Below are positions 9,247 to 19,997 of a DNA stretch of 64,000 nt, piece after piece. The translations under genes were made by a program, and so were the position numbers. The notes under the pieces are model-generated. The model searched no databases and had not been told where the DNA came from. It saw nothing but the letters and a program-made list of their open reading frames with translations. Each line of letters begins with the position of its first letter. The first letter of the stretch is position 1. The stretch is from Actinostola sp. cb2023 (lineage: Eukaryota; Cnidaria; Anthozoa; Actiniaria; Actinostolidae), in the NCBI GenBank assembly GCA_033675265.1, contig JAUJYZ010001198.1:595001-659000 (forward strand), in the 5' to 3' direction.

Positions 9247-12185
9247 ATGCCGTACCTTCAGCGGTTAGTTTGTGTTGTGGTGTTACAGTGTTTTCCAGTC
9301 CTCATTGTTGGCAGTTTTCAGATATTTTACGAAAGAGACTGCATCAAAGCGAAGTCACTACGTGGGACCGTGTTTCAAACCTTCACGGATTTCCCCAATC
9401 CAAACCCAGGGACCTGCTTTGCCAAATGCAGTCAGGACTGCAGATGCGAATCGTTCCAGTTTCAGCAAAATTCAGTGAACAACTCTCTATGTGAATTGAA
9501 TGGATTTCCATTCAACTCGTCAGAAACTCTAGTGGACAGAGAAGGCTTCATGTTCTGCAACTTAAAATTCGAGCCCAAAAAGGTACGGACCGTTTTACGG
9601 GGGGTGATTGGCGGGTTTGGTGGGTGTCCATGCATATAACGGAGTGAGTGGTGGGGATGCTTGTTTGGTACCGCACTTAGGGTGTTTAAACCGTTAGAGT
9701 TCTCCCGGTACCTTCTAGGATATTTGCCTGTAAATAAAATTATGACCTACAGAAAACTAATTTTCATTTAGGATTGGTACCTTTTACGGGTAAAAATTAT
9801 TTGTTGCCACGCCCACGAGGTGGAGATTCTGGTACCTATTAGGGGTTATTTTCACGACGAGCATCGCCGCTACTCGATCCTGATGTGGGAGCTCCCTCCG
9901 GGAATGGTTTAAGTTAAGCAAGTAACATGGAAGAGAAAATAGGATGATTGTTATTGTTGATATTGAATGATCTTTTCGTCCCTTGCGAACAGACGCGGAT
10001 CCAGGGAAAAATGTGACCGTTTTCCTAACCGGCCGTTTTTTCCATTTAAACAAGTTTTTACTGAATAAATTAAACATTCAAGAGAGCTATATTACTGCTA
10101 CTTTGAAAATTTTGATCGTTTTCTGGAAAACGGTGTAAACCGGTCTGGATCCGCACCTGGCGAATATTATGGAATGAGATAATCAATGGCAAATGCTGCA
10201 CTGAAAATCTGACAATCAGTTTCGATTGAAGAATAACACATAGTAATAGCAGTGATGTATTGAATATTGATGTTTTTGGCATTTAAATAATTAAAAAGAA
10301 TAATTAAAAAGGAAAAATAAAAATAATTATTAAAAAATTAATGGATATTTGCCAAAGCTGGTTCTATCAAACATTGTTGCCAAATTAAATAAAGTAAACT
10401 GAACGAACGTTATTGTTTGGATATATTGTTTGAAGTACTCTTACTAGGCTTTGGTCCAACGGACTGTCATGTGCACGAGTCAGGCAACAGAATAACTGAC
10501 AAAAGTACCAGTCAGTGTGAATAATAAGTGTTCACATTAGCATATAAATGTTCACAAATTCAAGAAAAAATATTTCTCGTTTGAACTTTTAACCCCTGAA
10601 CACGTTTTAAGTACCCTGAAAAGCTGACACTAAATGATTTAATATATATTTGAATTGTAGACTATACAACGACTTGATTGGGATCCCTGCTGTTATTCAG
10701 GTCGAGGGGGTCTGAAGAGCCGGCCTGCAGAGGGAGAGAAAGAGGGGGAGTTGAGCCGGCCTGCAGAGGGAGAGAAAGAGGGGGAGGGGAGCCGGCCTGC
10801 AGAGGGGGAGAAAGAGGGGGAGGGGAGCCAGAGGGAGAGAAAGAGGGGGAGAGGATCGGAGGAGGCTCACTGCTTTGCATCTTTCCTTCTAGGACTGTCG
10901 GTGTGAGGAGGGCTGCTGTAGCACTGTATCCAATCCATGCAAGGGTGGACAATGTATCGCAAACTGTGGCACAAGACCAAGGTATAAATGCATTTGCCGC
11001 AATGGTGAAGTTGGGACAAAGTGTGATGCAAGCCGGCCAAGAAGTTGCTTGGAAGTCTTGAAAATTGATCCTGACGCAATGTCTGGTCATCACACTATAT
11101 ATCTGACGTCAGACAAGTATATCAAGTACAGACGATGATGATGATGATGATGATGATGATAGATAGATAGACACCTTTATTTAAGCACAAATAAAACAGC
11201 AGGGTAGTCCAGTCAGTGGTTAGCAGCCTCTGATATCAAAAGGAGCCCTGCGACACATATGATGATGATGATGATGGATGTCATGTACTTTTCCGCAGCA
11301 TTACTGATCGCAAACTCAATCACCTAGTCTTCCATTGTAGGACCCAGGTCTACTGTGATATCGACCCATTTCTCAAAGAAGCCTGGACACTAGTCGAGTC
11401 ATTCAAATTCGCCAACCAACATCAATTCAACGTTCCGTTTTACAAGAACAAAGAGCTGCGTTATCCAGACATCTTGTCAGAATACAGGATGTCATTGCTG
11501 TGGATGACGTCAGTCAAGTCCCAGTCTCTTAACTGGCGCGCTACCTGCAACTATTCACCAATGATTAGGCTGGATATGATTGACTACGTAGTGACCACGT
11601 AAGTGACCATTTGTCCTATATCCCCTAGCAACCGTTGCTATGGTCTTGGAAACGTTTCCTAGCAACCACTGTTGTTATGTCCTTGACACGATTTGACTAT
11701 GCATTTGTTTACATCTCTTCTTCGCCGGGAAATCCAGGGGCTACTCAGCGGGGGGACGCCGCTCTCCCCTTTTCTCCCGACCCCACTCCCCCTAGGCCCT
11801 ACCTAGTAGCCCCCTGGGTTCCCCTGTACTCCTTCCTAACTAGTACTTCCGGTTATCACCGAGTGATTGATGTTCAATTTATTTAAGGTTTGCTGACATA
11901 GATTTGCTGTCCGATAAACTATCGCCTGGCTGTTACAAGGTGAAATATATCAACATCAACAATAATCAATGCAACGACTGTACCGCGTGGTTCTCACAAA
12001 CAACCAATGAGAGCCCTCATTTCTCTCCCAAATATGGAGAGGTCAAGGGCTGCTCGTTTCGCGGACCCCCCGATGCCACTCTGGAGACCAGAGTATTTGG
12101 TAATTACACAACGATGTATAAAGGTTTTCGTTGTACAAGTAGCCTTTCCTCGACAACGACCTTCTGGTTTGGAGGGAAACTGTAG
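9247..12185 (+). CDS. Secreted PAN/apple + EGF + fibrinogen-like protein, four exons
   Basis: Exons 9247-9582, 10893-11125, 11299-11598 and 11888-12185 join with matching phases to a 388-residue product. Donors and acceptors are AAG|GTACGG, TTCTAG|GAC, ATCAA|GTACAG, CCGCAG|CAT, CCAC|GTAAGT and TTTAAG|GTT. Residues 1-20 are a signal peptide (LVCVVVLQCFPVLIVG). About 21-112 form a PAN/apple domain (CFAKCSQDCRC, CELNGF). About 113-160 are Cys-rich EGF-like (NPCKGGQC, YKCICRNGEVGTKC). From about 165 a fibrinogen-like domain begins (SCLEVL, then VYCDIDPF, AWTLVESFKFANQHQF, WRATCNYS, DYVVTT) and runs to the stop. The product should be secreted and bind glycans or matrix. A donor at 11117 is an alternative end of exon 2 in the same phase. 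The exon plan parallels genes A-E at 31-55 kb, with a different C-terminal module. Confidence 0.9.
10718..10860. repeat. Intronic minisatellite, about 33-36 bp
   Basis: Four units of GAGCCGGCCTGCAGAGGGAG with AGAAAGAGGGGGAG sit in intron 1 of the PAN-EGF-fibrinogen gene, ending just before the exon 2 polypyrimidine tract. Confidence 0.85.
11135..11277. repeat. GATGATG-flanked repeat in intron 2
   Basis: Runs of GATGATGATG on both sides enclose TAGATAGATAGACACCTTTA then TTTAAGCACAAATAAAACAGC. Similar CTTTATTTAAG-containing tails occur near 44620 and 49270. It is probably the 3' end of a dispersed retroelement with a microsatellite tail. It fills most of the intron between 11126 and 11298. Confidence 0.55.
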
Positions 12186-12283
12186 GTAACGCAATCCAAC
12201 AATTTGTTGTCACGCTCTGACTGAAATGCGTGACGTGACTCAATTGAACAAGACATATGCACGATACTGCTCCATATGAACCG

Positions 12284-12474
12284 TTTCGTAGTTTCCCAGA
12301 ATGCTTCAGGATTCTGCGCGCGCAAGCGAGGTCAGGGTACAAAATAGACCGAAGAATGAAGAAATTCAGTGGAAAACTTAGACTTTTAAATTGATTAGTT
12401 TAATACATATTTTCCTCAATACACGATCAATTTAAATATTTTTTCATGAAGCATTCTGGGAAACTACGAAAATT
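12284..12474. mobile_element. MITE with terminal inverted repeats
   Basis: TTTCGTAGTTTCCCAGAATG at the left is repeated inverted as CATTCTGGGAAACTACGAAA at the right, around an AT-rich interior. It lies about 100 bp downstream of the fibrinogen-like gene's stop codon, probably in its 3' flank. Confidence 0.75.
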
Positions 12475-13401
12475 TTGTCGATAATAAAATTAAATCGGAG
12501 TACAATTAATCTTCCACATTTGATTAATCAGTTTAATCAATGTACTGTATATATCTATAAACATTTCGTCCGTTGTTATTTATAGTTATGTAATTGGATG
12601 ATGCAATATCGGGCACAAGCATCGGATTGAATACTGGATATAAAATAAATACAATTATCATATACAACATGATTTCCCTTCAAAAACGCTTTCACAAACT
12701 AAGCCCCCTCCCCCTCCCCCCCAAAAAATGATATTCTCTAGGATATGTAAATAAAAATAAACAATTAACCTTCGCCGCCGAGAGAACGAAAAAATAAATG
12801 AAATGACGATATCAAAAAAGAAATGAGAAGAAGGAGAAGAAAAGAAGAAAAAGAAACTAAAAGGACACGATATGACCATTGGGCTTCCTGTGGTGGCTGC
12901 ATTCTGCATGTTTTCCACGTGCGATGATCGACGATCCAACATCGCTCCAAGCAGTTTTTACCAATAAAACCTTCAGATCGTAACAGAGAGGTCACCAGAG
13001 GTGAGTAAGCTTTAATAGTATATATTCGCACAGTATTGTACCGAATAAGAGTTTAAACAGCGCTGTTTTGTGTGGAAAAACCAGCGCTTACAAAGTCGCC
13101 CAAGTTCATGATCGGCATTGTGTTGGAGGCCCGGAGATGGGTGTTTATTTTATCGATGTTGAACAATACTAAAATTGTACCCCTGATTACTACAAAGGAG
13201 GCTTTATACTATTACACTGTGTACTGAATTCATTCAACAATCCCCTAACTCCTACGGATCATGCAAACACGTACAAGCATGCGGTATTCAAATAACTTTA
13301 TGTTCGGGCTTATGACGTCAAATATTCATGAGCGATGCTTCATTTAATTTATAACTCTAGTCACCCTGTTTAAATAAAGTGTATTATTATTAGCCGACGA
13401 G
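12475..13401. other. Intergenic, no gene seen
   Basis: AT-rich DNA with a poly-C stretch at 12705-12722 and a purine-rich stretch at 12810-12855. TTTAAATAAAGTG lies 20-30 bp upstream of the BTB start codon. No exon is recognisable. Confidence 0.45.
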
Positions 13402-14581
13402 ATGTCCTCCAAGGAACCTGCAGCCAAAATACCAAAAATTGATAAAGAACCCTCTTGCTACTTTTCATCCCCTTGGCACTTTAGTGATGTGGTGCTCATC
13501 GTTGAGGGGCAGAAATTTCATGTACATAAAAGCACCCTTTCAATGTGGTCCCCTGTGTTCGAGAAGATGTTTACATCCAATTTTGTGGAGAGAAAAGCGA
13601 AGGAAATCCCATTGCCAGGGAAACGGGCTGATGAGTTTGACGTACTGCTTCGACTGATATATAAATACAGCATAAAAACTGAACAGAAAGTGTGTGGTAA
13701 GTATCAAGAAAAAATATGTATCAAGTAGCTAAAATAAAAAAAAGGACCAGTTGACATCTAGCCTGCGAATACAGACACTTTTTGGCGCGACCACCAAAAA
13801 GTGGCTGTACGTATTCGCAGGCTAGTTGACATCTGAAACATCTGACAGTAAATGTAGTGCTTTTTTACATGGCAATGAAGTGCGTGAAATGAAACTTTTA
13901 ATGATTAAATTTCATCTTCACCCGACAGCTTCCAACTATGAGTTTCTGCTGAAACTTGCAGATGAATACCAAATGGAGAAAGTCAAAAAACTCTGCATTA
14001 AGTTCATGCGGTCAGAAGCAGATGGAGATGAAGATTTTGACAATGTTCTTAAATTCTGCCAAGTTGCCGATCGCTTTGGCCTCGATGAGATAAAATCACA
14101 ATGCATACAAGATGCTCATCATTTGACTTTGTCGTCCATCAGAAGTGACGCACATTATGCTGATATCAGCCCTGAAATAAAGGTTCAAATCTTTGCTAAA
14201 AGAATTGAGGCATTGGAGGAATATTTGGAGAAATTTTCTTCAACATGCTCCACTCTAGTAAGAGATGTCTATTCAGTGGTATCCAAAAAAGTTCGCGAAG
14301 TGGAATGTGATAACTATGGACACCATAGCTATGATCTATCTAGTTCTGCTGTACCTCCTGAGAAGGAGAAATTTGATTTTGAGTGCTACTCTTGTAAAAG
14401 ACGTCTTGAGAACAAATGGCCAATGAAAGACATATTAACAAAAACACTGAAAGCACCTTTGAAGAAGTTCCGTACATTAGCAGACCAATTTGAAGGATTT
14501 AATGTTGTTACAAGTCCTGCTTTGAGTCCGGCCTCGTCATCTTCTATAGAAAGTGTGGTGTTCAACTTTGAGCAAGACTAA
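13402..14581 (+). CDS. BTB/POZ domain protein, BATH-36-like, two exons
   Basis: Exons 13402-13696 and 13929-14581 (donor GTGTG|GTAAGT, acceptor CCGACAG|CTTCC) join in phase to 315 residues. Residues about 24-105 are a BTB/POZ fold: FSDVVLIVEGQKFHVHKSTL, SPVFEKMF, EIPLPGKRADEF, then across the junction NYEFLLKLADEYQM and VKKLCIKFM. The rest is a helical C-terminal extension with a FECYSCKRRLENKWP stretch (one CxxC) and a Ser-rich tail. Family knowledge: such proteins act as Cullin-3 substrate adaptors or dimeric scaffolds. No MATH domain is seen here, although many anthozoan relatives are named BATH proteins. The frame is also open from 13826 to 13928, but those codons lie in the intron and overlap a palindromic insertion. 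Confidence 0.9.
13759..13824. mobile_element. 66-bp palindromic element in BTB intron with 9-bp flanking repeats
   Basis: TAGCCTGCGAATAC at the left is mirrored by GTATTCGCAGGCTA at the right, with ACTTTTTGG/CCAAAAAGT inner arms. GTTGACATC flanks it on both sides (13750-13758 and 13825-13833), as expected of a target-site duplication. It is too short to code. Confidence 0.85.
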
Positions 14582-14762
14582 GTCAGACTGTTGGCTATTG
14601 TAGGCTATCACAGAATGATCAAATGTGCCATATTTTTTTAACAATATTCAATATATAGATTCTTATTTGATATCATAGTTTTGACTATTTTTATGAATGT
14701 GTCACTCAGTGGCTTCATTTGTTCAGAGTAGATAACACATACAGACATGACTATAGTGTTAA

Positions 14763-14900
14763 TAGCTGATATTGAAGTTACACTCCAATGACTCTGAACA
14801 AAGGTTTCAAGTCGAGGCTATTGGGTCAAGTTTTTGCTCTGACCCGATAGCCTCGACTTGAAACCATTGTTCAGAGTCATTGCAACTGCAATATCAGCTA
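14763..14900. mobile_element. Large near-perfect palindrome
   Basis: TAGCTGATATTG at the left and CAATATCAGCTA at the right enclose arms TGACTCTGAACAAAGGTTTC / GAAACCATTGTTCAGAGTCA and CAAGTCGAGGCTAT / ATAGCCTCGACTTG around a GTTTTTGCTC loop. It lies in the 3' flank of the BTB gene. Its inner arm is shared with the palindrome at 30745-30836. Confidence 0.8.
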
Positions 14901-15204
14901 TTTGAGTTGTCTCCAAAAAGTACAGCAAAAAAATGCTGCAAAATCCCCATAAAGTTGATGCTGCATGTTATCCAATGCATTTATCCACTGGATAAGGATT
15001 TTTCAGATGGACAACTCAGTGGGATTTGAACATTTGGAGTTTTGAGTGACTGCCGTGAAGAGTATGTTAATATATTAGTCCTAATTGTTCAAGTTGTTCA
15101 ATATTTGGGAAGTTGAAGAAGTATATTTTTATTTTGACACTCAAATAAAGTTCTTTATTATTATTATTATTTTTTTTATTATTATTTGTACAAGTTGAAG
15201 TTTA

Positions 15205-15535
15205 TTAAAAGGGGGACTAGGACGTAAATCGTTGAAAATTTGATTTAGCTGAAACTTCACTGAAATAATCTTGAAGGGTCTTATAATTACTAGTTAAAAT
15301 ATTTTCTCATTATTGGAGAGGGAAGTACTATATTTTTATGAATCTTTAGAGGTGTCAGTGATGTCACTTACTCAACCCAAACTCAGCTCCATACATTTCT
15401 TTGTATTTTATGATCAAAATATCTCAACGGTTTGTTCAGATAACAGCTCTGCATTGAAGAAAACTGGTCAAGCAATCAATCCTAAGCACAAATAATGGAA
15501 GAAAACTGCTTCACACAAACTCCCTCCCTAAAGGT
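15205..15535 (+). mobile_element. Partial copy of the AGGGGGACTAG inverted-repeat element
   Basis: From AAGGGGGACTAGGACGTAAA through the CAGCTCCATACATTTCTTTG block to AACTGCTTCACACAAACTCC it matches the left half of the complete copy at 22190-22742. The inverted right half is missing. It follows a TTA-rich stretch. Confidence 0.8.
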
Positions 15536-15955
15536 TGGATTCCCTGTGGTGTGACATCATACAGTGTACCAACAGGGCCCGCGAGGGGGAGGGGCTGGTA
15601 GGGCTATCAATAGCACCACCACTTTTTTGTATGCATACTTTTTTGTCCACAGATAGCGGAAAAATTGTTAATGAAATTTAAAAATATGATATCATCATTG
15701 CAAAGGAAAATTGAAAGGGAAAACGGACTTTACGGACTTTGAGAAAGTCTACCAGCTAGACTCCATACATACTACTATTATGGCTTTGATAAAGTCTATG
15801 AATTGTATTTATGTATTTGATTCTCATGCACGTAACTATTTTGGCTACTTTTAAAATGGTACTGCTGTCAGGTTCATGTGCTGATATGTCAGAGTAACTT
15901 AGAAAATTGCATATGCGTGCCATCTTTCACTTGAATTCAATAGTCGATACATCGC
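15536..15955. other. Intergenic, no gene seen
   Basis: AT-rich DNA with a GAGGGGGAGGGGCTGGTAGG patch near 15582-15601. No exon or repeat is recognised. Confidence 0.4.
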
Positions 15956-16035
15956 TAGCCTGAATATCAGCCGTCTCCTCTGGGTCAAAATAATTTTCGA
16001 ATAATTTTTGACCCAGAGGAGATAGCATGCGTAGC
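15956..16035. repeat. Short palindrome
   Basis: TCTCCTCTGGGTCAAAA and TTTTGACCCAGAGGAGA form the arms around TAATTTTCGAATAAT. The left end starts TAGCCTGA, as in several other palindromes of the window. Confidence 0.75.
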
Positions 16036-16149
16036 CTTTCTATTAGAAACGACTACTCTAATACAGTATACTTACACGACTTCTCATTATCCTATTTAGT
16101 AGAATTACCGTATTTAGTATTCAGATTTTCAAAATGTTATTTATGTAAT

Positions 16150-16285
16150 ATTTCAAATCCGAGTGAGTGTTTTAGACGTGATTTCTAGATCCAAGTGTCA
16201 TGAACAATGGCGAGGCGTAGCCGAGCCATTGTTTATGGCACGTGGATCTAGAAATCACGTCTAAAACACTCACGAGGTTTTGAAA
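16150..16285. repeat. Palindromic fold-back element
   Basis: GAGTGTTTTAGACGTGATTT plus CTAGATCCA at the left is mirrored by TGGATCTAGAAATCACGTCT plus AAAACACTCA at the right. Inner arms are GAACAATGGC / GCCATTGTTT with a short CG-rich loop. Confidence 0.8.
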
Positions 16286-16466
16286 TGGCTTCTCATACTA
16301 TTCTAAATATTCATGTGCCAGAGAATTATATGAAGAGAAATAATTAAATATAAGACAATACACAAAGTTCCGAATTGTCTAGGCGAGAATTCCACACAGT
16401 GGATCGGAATTTTTAAATATTTTCCGGCAATGAATTCAGTATTCAATTCGGCTCTCACATGGTTCA

Positions 16467-16868
16467 GTGCGAGCGGTAAGCATGGCCGAAGCGCTAGGTT
16501 CTAAGCAAAAGAAACGGAGGTTTAAAGAACCTCAAACATTGGAAGAAACAAAAATGGTAGTCGGCCAGTCAATTCCTAAAACTACACAATACAAGACTCG
16601 ATGGGGTGTACGTATATTTGAGAATTGGAGGCGTCAAAGGAATAATAAGCTCCCAGAATGCGAAGTTAACCCTTTAGGATTAAACGTATCCTTCGGTTCA
16701 AACACTGGATACGCCTTTAACTTCAATGACGAAAGCCAGCTTAAATTTCTGGCTTATCAAATTTATCCAAGAGTTAACCGACAAAGATGGAGCTGCATAC
16801 GTGGAAAAGACGATGTATCAAATAATTTGTTGTTTGAAAAGATACTTAGAGACGAATGGAAGAGCTGA
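16467..16868 (+). CDS. Possible ORF, weak resemblance to Crypton-derived/KIAA1958-like N-terminus
   Basis: A 133-codon frame, with a more natural start at the second ATG (16482, MAEALGS). Basic KQKKRRFKEP near the start could be a nuclear signal. The stretch TRWGVRIFENWRRQRNNK resembles the segment preceding the tyrosine-recombinase-like domain of KIAA1958/QRICH1-type, Crypton-derived proteins, but what follows does not match that family clearly. A GTAAGT at about 16898 could be a donor only if the frame avoided the TGA at 16866-16868. It may be a gene fragment, an exon of a gene disrupted by the palindrome at 16975-17455, or transposon debris. No function is claimed. Confidence 0.35.
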   Translation: MRAVSMAEALGSKQKKRRFKEPQTLEETKMVVGQSIPKTTQYKTRWGVRIFENWRRQRNNKLPECEVNPLGLNVSFGSNTGYAFNFNDESQLKFLAYQIYPRVNRQRWSCIRGKDDVSNNLLFEKILRDEWKS

Positions 16869-16974
16869 CTTAAATCCACTGGATACCAAAGACGTTGTGT
16901 AAGTATTTACATGTAGTTTGCTTAATTGTTTCTTTTGCCAAGATTAAATTACATGTCGAATATAATATTTACTA

Positions 16975-17455
16975 CTTCTCATACTACATTAAATATTCAT
17001 GAGACATTGACCAATGAGCGATGTTCTTCGAGGTCACATGTTCATACATTGAAACTGGGGAAGAACAGATTTTTAAATTATGCAAGTGGTGAGGGCGGCA
17101 TTGAAGCATAGGGAAATTGTGGGGTACGATAATATAGAAGGTTTAGAATTCATTTGCATATCGTATTTAGAACAAATTATCATATCGTATTTAGAACTAA
17201 TTATCATATCGTATTTAGAACTGATGATAATTAGTTCTAAATACGATATGATAATTAGTTCTAAATACGATATGCAAATGAGTTCTAAACCTTCTATATT
17301 GTCTTACCCCACAATTTCCCTATGCTTCAATGCCCTCACCACTTGCATAATTTAAAAATATGTTCTTCCCCCAGTTTCAATGTATGAACATGTGACCTCG
17401 AAGAACATCGCTCATTGGTCAATGTCTCATGAATATTTAATGTAGTATGAGAAAG
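16975..17455. mobile_element. About 480-bp near-perfect palindrome
   Basis: Two arms of about 240 bp run from ACTTCTCATACTACATTAAA at the left to TTTAATGTAGTATGAGAAAG at the right. The centre (17155-17285) is itself built of direct and inverted copies of CATATCGTATTTAGAACTAA. TTAAATATTCATGAGACATT is retained in both arms. No coding capacity. It could be a young MITE with arms reaching the centre. Confidence 0.9.
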
Positions 17456-17621
17456 TTATGTCGTCATCGGATGATGTAATGTAGCGTACAATATCGTAAT
17501 GATTTGAATACTGGGTATAAAATAAATATCTTGCACTATTCTCAGCAGTTCATACTTACCTTTGCAATAACTACAATGACGACGACGACGATAAAGTGTA
17601 ATTCAAGCAGACATCGCTCAA

Positions 17622-18329
17622 ATGGGTGCCGTAAGAAATCCGCCAACGAGAACTTTTCAACGAACTGAAAATTACGTTCAAAGCAAAAATGAAACAGCTC
17701 GACGAAATACGAAGGATAAAACCTTCGTTTCTCAAGTTTACATCGGCGAGAATTTTGTAGTGAGGATGGGAAATGTTTTTCGATTTCGAAAAATAATCAT
17801 TTCCTCTCGTAGCAGTGGGGTTGTAGTGATGGAATTAGACAAACTTTCGTTGCTAAAGTCCATGACACTGTCTACAGGTTCAACTCGAATGGCTTTAACC
17901 CCGAATGCTGGTGGGAGCTCGATTAACAGTGAAGTTCTCAGCTTCGAGATGTTTAATAAGTGCTTCAACGCAGCTCTCGATAAAACAGAGATGGAAATCG
18001 AGTATTTTCCAAACGGGGGATCCTTAACCGACTACTCTTGTAGAATCTACGGTTTCACTCTTGGAGTGTCGGTCACGCGAGCTATGAAATATCGAGGCAA
18101 GTTCACCATGGAGGACGCGAAAATATTGCTCAAGAAGAAACTCGTTGGTGTTCAAACCTCAACGAGAAATAGTCTGGATAAATGGCATAAACAAGTACTG
18201 CACATCTGGGCGCCTTCTTTCTCAGTTGGAAAAGTTGTCGTTCGTGCATGTCATCAACTTCCTCGATACTTACGAGGGAACACCGTTGTCTTGGTAACAG
18301 TGGTAAGAAACTCAAGGGAAATTTTTTGA
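17622..18329 (+). CDS. Conserved intronless ORF of unknown function
   Basis: 235 residues from the ATG at 17622. Composition looks protein-coding: there is an orderly alternation of hydrophobic and charged residues and no simple repeats. Distinct blocks are GGSSINSEVLSFEMFNKCF, KTEMEIEYFPNGGSLTDYSC, LGVSVTRAMKY, DAKILLKKKLVGVQTSTRN, KQVLHIWAP and LRGNTVVLVTVV. They recall, from memory, a widespread uncharacterised family that includes Dictyostelium AAC-rich clone AAC4 and many cnidarian predicted proteins; I cannot confirm this here. No signal peptide or membrane segment is seen. The stop follows NSREIF, which looks like a natural end. Upstream exons remain possible. Confidence 0.6.
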   Translation: MGAVRNPPTRTFQRTENYVQSKNETARRNTKDKTFVSQVYIGENFVVRMGNVFRFRKIIISSRSSGVVVMELDKLSLLKSMTLSTGSTRMALTPNAGGSSINSEVLSFEMFNKCFNAALDKTEMEIEYFPNGGSLTDYSCRIYGFTLGVSVTRAMKYRGKFTMEDAKILLKKKLVGVQTSTRNSLDKWHKQVLHIWAPSFSVGKVVVRACHQLPRYLRGNTVVLVTVVRNSREIF

Positions 18330-19997
18330 ACAAAAACAGACAGTTATTCTAATGCTGTACAGAAAAAAATTAGAACAGCTCACACATCACATAATTACTC
18401 GTGCCCAGGCCGTAGGCCGCACGAGTTATAAAATCCAACGCGTATTTTTTTTTTTTTTTTTTTTTTTTTCAATGTCAGAAAATCGCAAAGTTGTGCAATA
18501 TCCGGTCACATGCTATCGAGACCCAAATATAAATAGGGGAGAGGGTTGGGGATCAGAGAAGGGGGAGGGCAAGGGGAGAAGGTTTGCAACGCCTAGTACC
18601 GAGGCCTAGTATCTACATGTAAATGTATTGGAACTATTTATATACAAACATTTATCTTTCTCGTAATCGATGTGGGACTTTGGCAAATCCAAAACATGAT
18701 ATAGTCACGTCAAAGCTGGTGTGTCTATTAGGAAGGGAATTTTGTACTACTGAATTGTCTCGCACAATCGCAATGTTAAAGAGTGGCGAAATTAAATGTG
18801 TTGGCCCAATGAAGGATAAAAAGACGAGGTATAAAGCAACAAGTCAGAGCCCGGGCATCCCCTTCATCGGTCGCCGTTCAGCGCTAGTCAACACATCAAA
18901 ATTCACAAGACAACTGACCCATCATCGAATAAATACAACTCAAAACCTCAAGAAAACTACACAGGGGACTTCAACAACTATTATTCTTTATTTCTAGTAT
19001 TCTAGAAACAAACAAACTCATACACAAAACTATAAAATGACCTGAACCAAAATTTTCGAATCGCTCAAAACCACTCAAAACCAGAATTTCTTGCTCAAAT
19101 TTCTACACCAATTTGTTCTTTAATTTTCAGACTACTGTTGTGAAGACATTTTTGAGAATCTCATACCCTTTGAAGGCTTTATCAGAGCTCATTCCCGACC
19201 CAAAACGAAAATCCAAAGACGTCACGATCCACTGATTTCTACGCTTGGGCTACCTGAAACCACAGGAAGCCCAATTATACAACTGACACACACGCCACAT
19301 TCAGTGAAAATCCTTATCGTCCAACTGATATAAGCACACGAATAGCTGGACGTCTATGTGTTCTACTAGAAAGGAAACCACAAGCTTATATTTATGGTAT
19401 TTTATATTTCGAAGTCTAAATGAAAAATCGACCGACAACAACACTATCAATCATTGAACTTTACTCGTTGAATACATTTTTATATACCAAGATAATGGTC
19501 TCTTGATTTTACTTTTAAAATGTTCAAATATTTTCACTCTAACAGCGAAATATAAAACATACGGCATTGATCACGAAAGATAACTACATGTGCTGGTTCC
19601 AGGTAGAAAAGGGAAGCTTTCAAGCAAAAATAAAACTCGTATCCACACTACCACAGGGATCCCAATGAAGCATGTCAGTACATGTAGCTCATTCTCAACA
19701 GGGCACGAGTGTACATTGCCCATAGCAATGTCTAGTTAATTTGTACAGTATTTTGAAACCAGCCCTTAATTTTTGTTTTTTAATTTTTTTGTTTTAATTT
19801 TTTTTATTTTTGTGAAAAGTAAAATATTTCTTAATTTATCATTTCTAGTCAATAATTGTTTTCGCCAAAGGTGCATAGTACAAGATTTACACATTTTAAA
19901 ATTCCTTTATTTTTATTCAATAATCTATAATTTATTTTACCTGAAAAATGTTTTTTTGTAAAAAAATAATAATTCAAGCAGTATGCTATGGTAGTTC
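18330..19997. other. Intergenic, no gene seen
   Basis: Contains a T-homopolymer at about 18446-18470, a small inverted repeat around 18398-18430 (ACTCGTGC/GCACGAGT) and very AT-rich DNA from 19740 to 19970. The 124-codon frame at 18623 has no domain and is not called. The last part is the 3' flank of the JmjC gene. Confidence 0.5.

Noticed and set aside
10662..11093. Minus-strand 143-codon frame over exon 2 of the fibrinogen-like gene
   Set aside because: The plus-strand exon has matching splice sites and Cys pattern; the Pro/Ser repeats in the minus frame come from the intronic minisatellite.
18623..18997. 124-codon plus frame
   Set aside because: No domain, no splice context and composition like surrounding AT-rich DNA.
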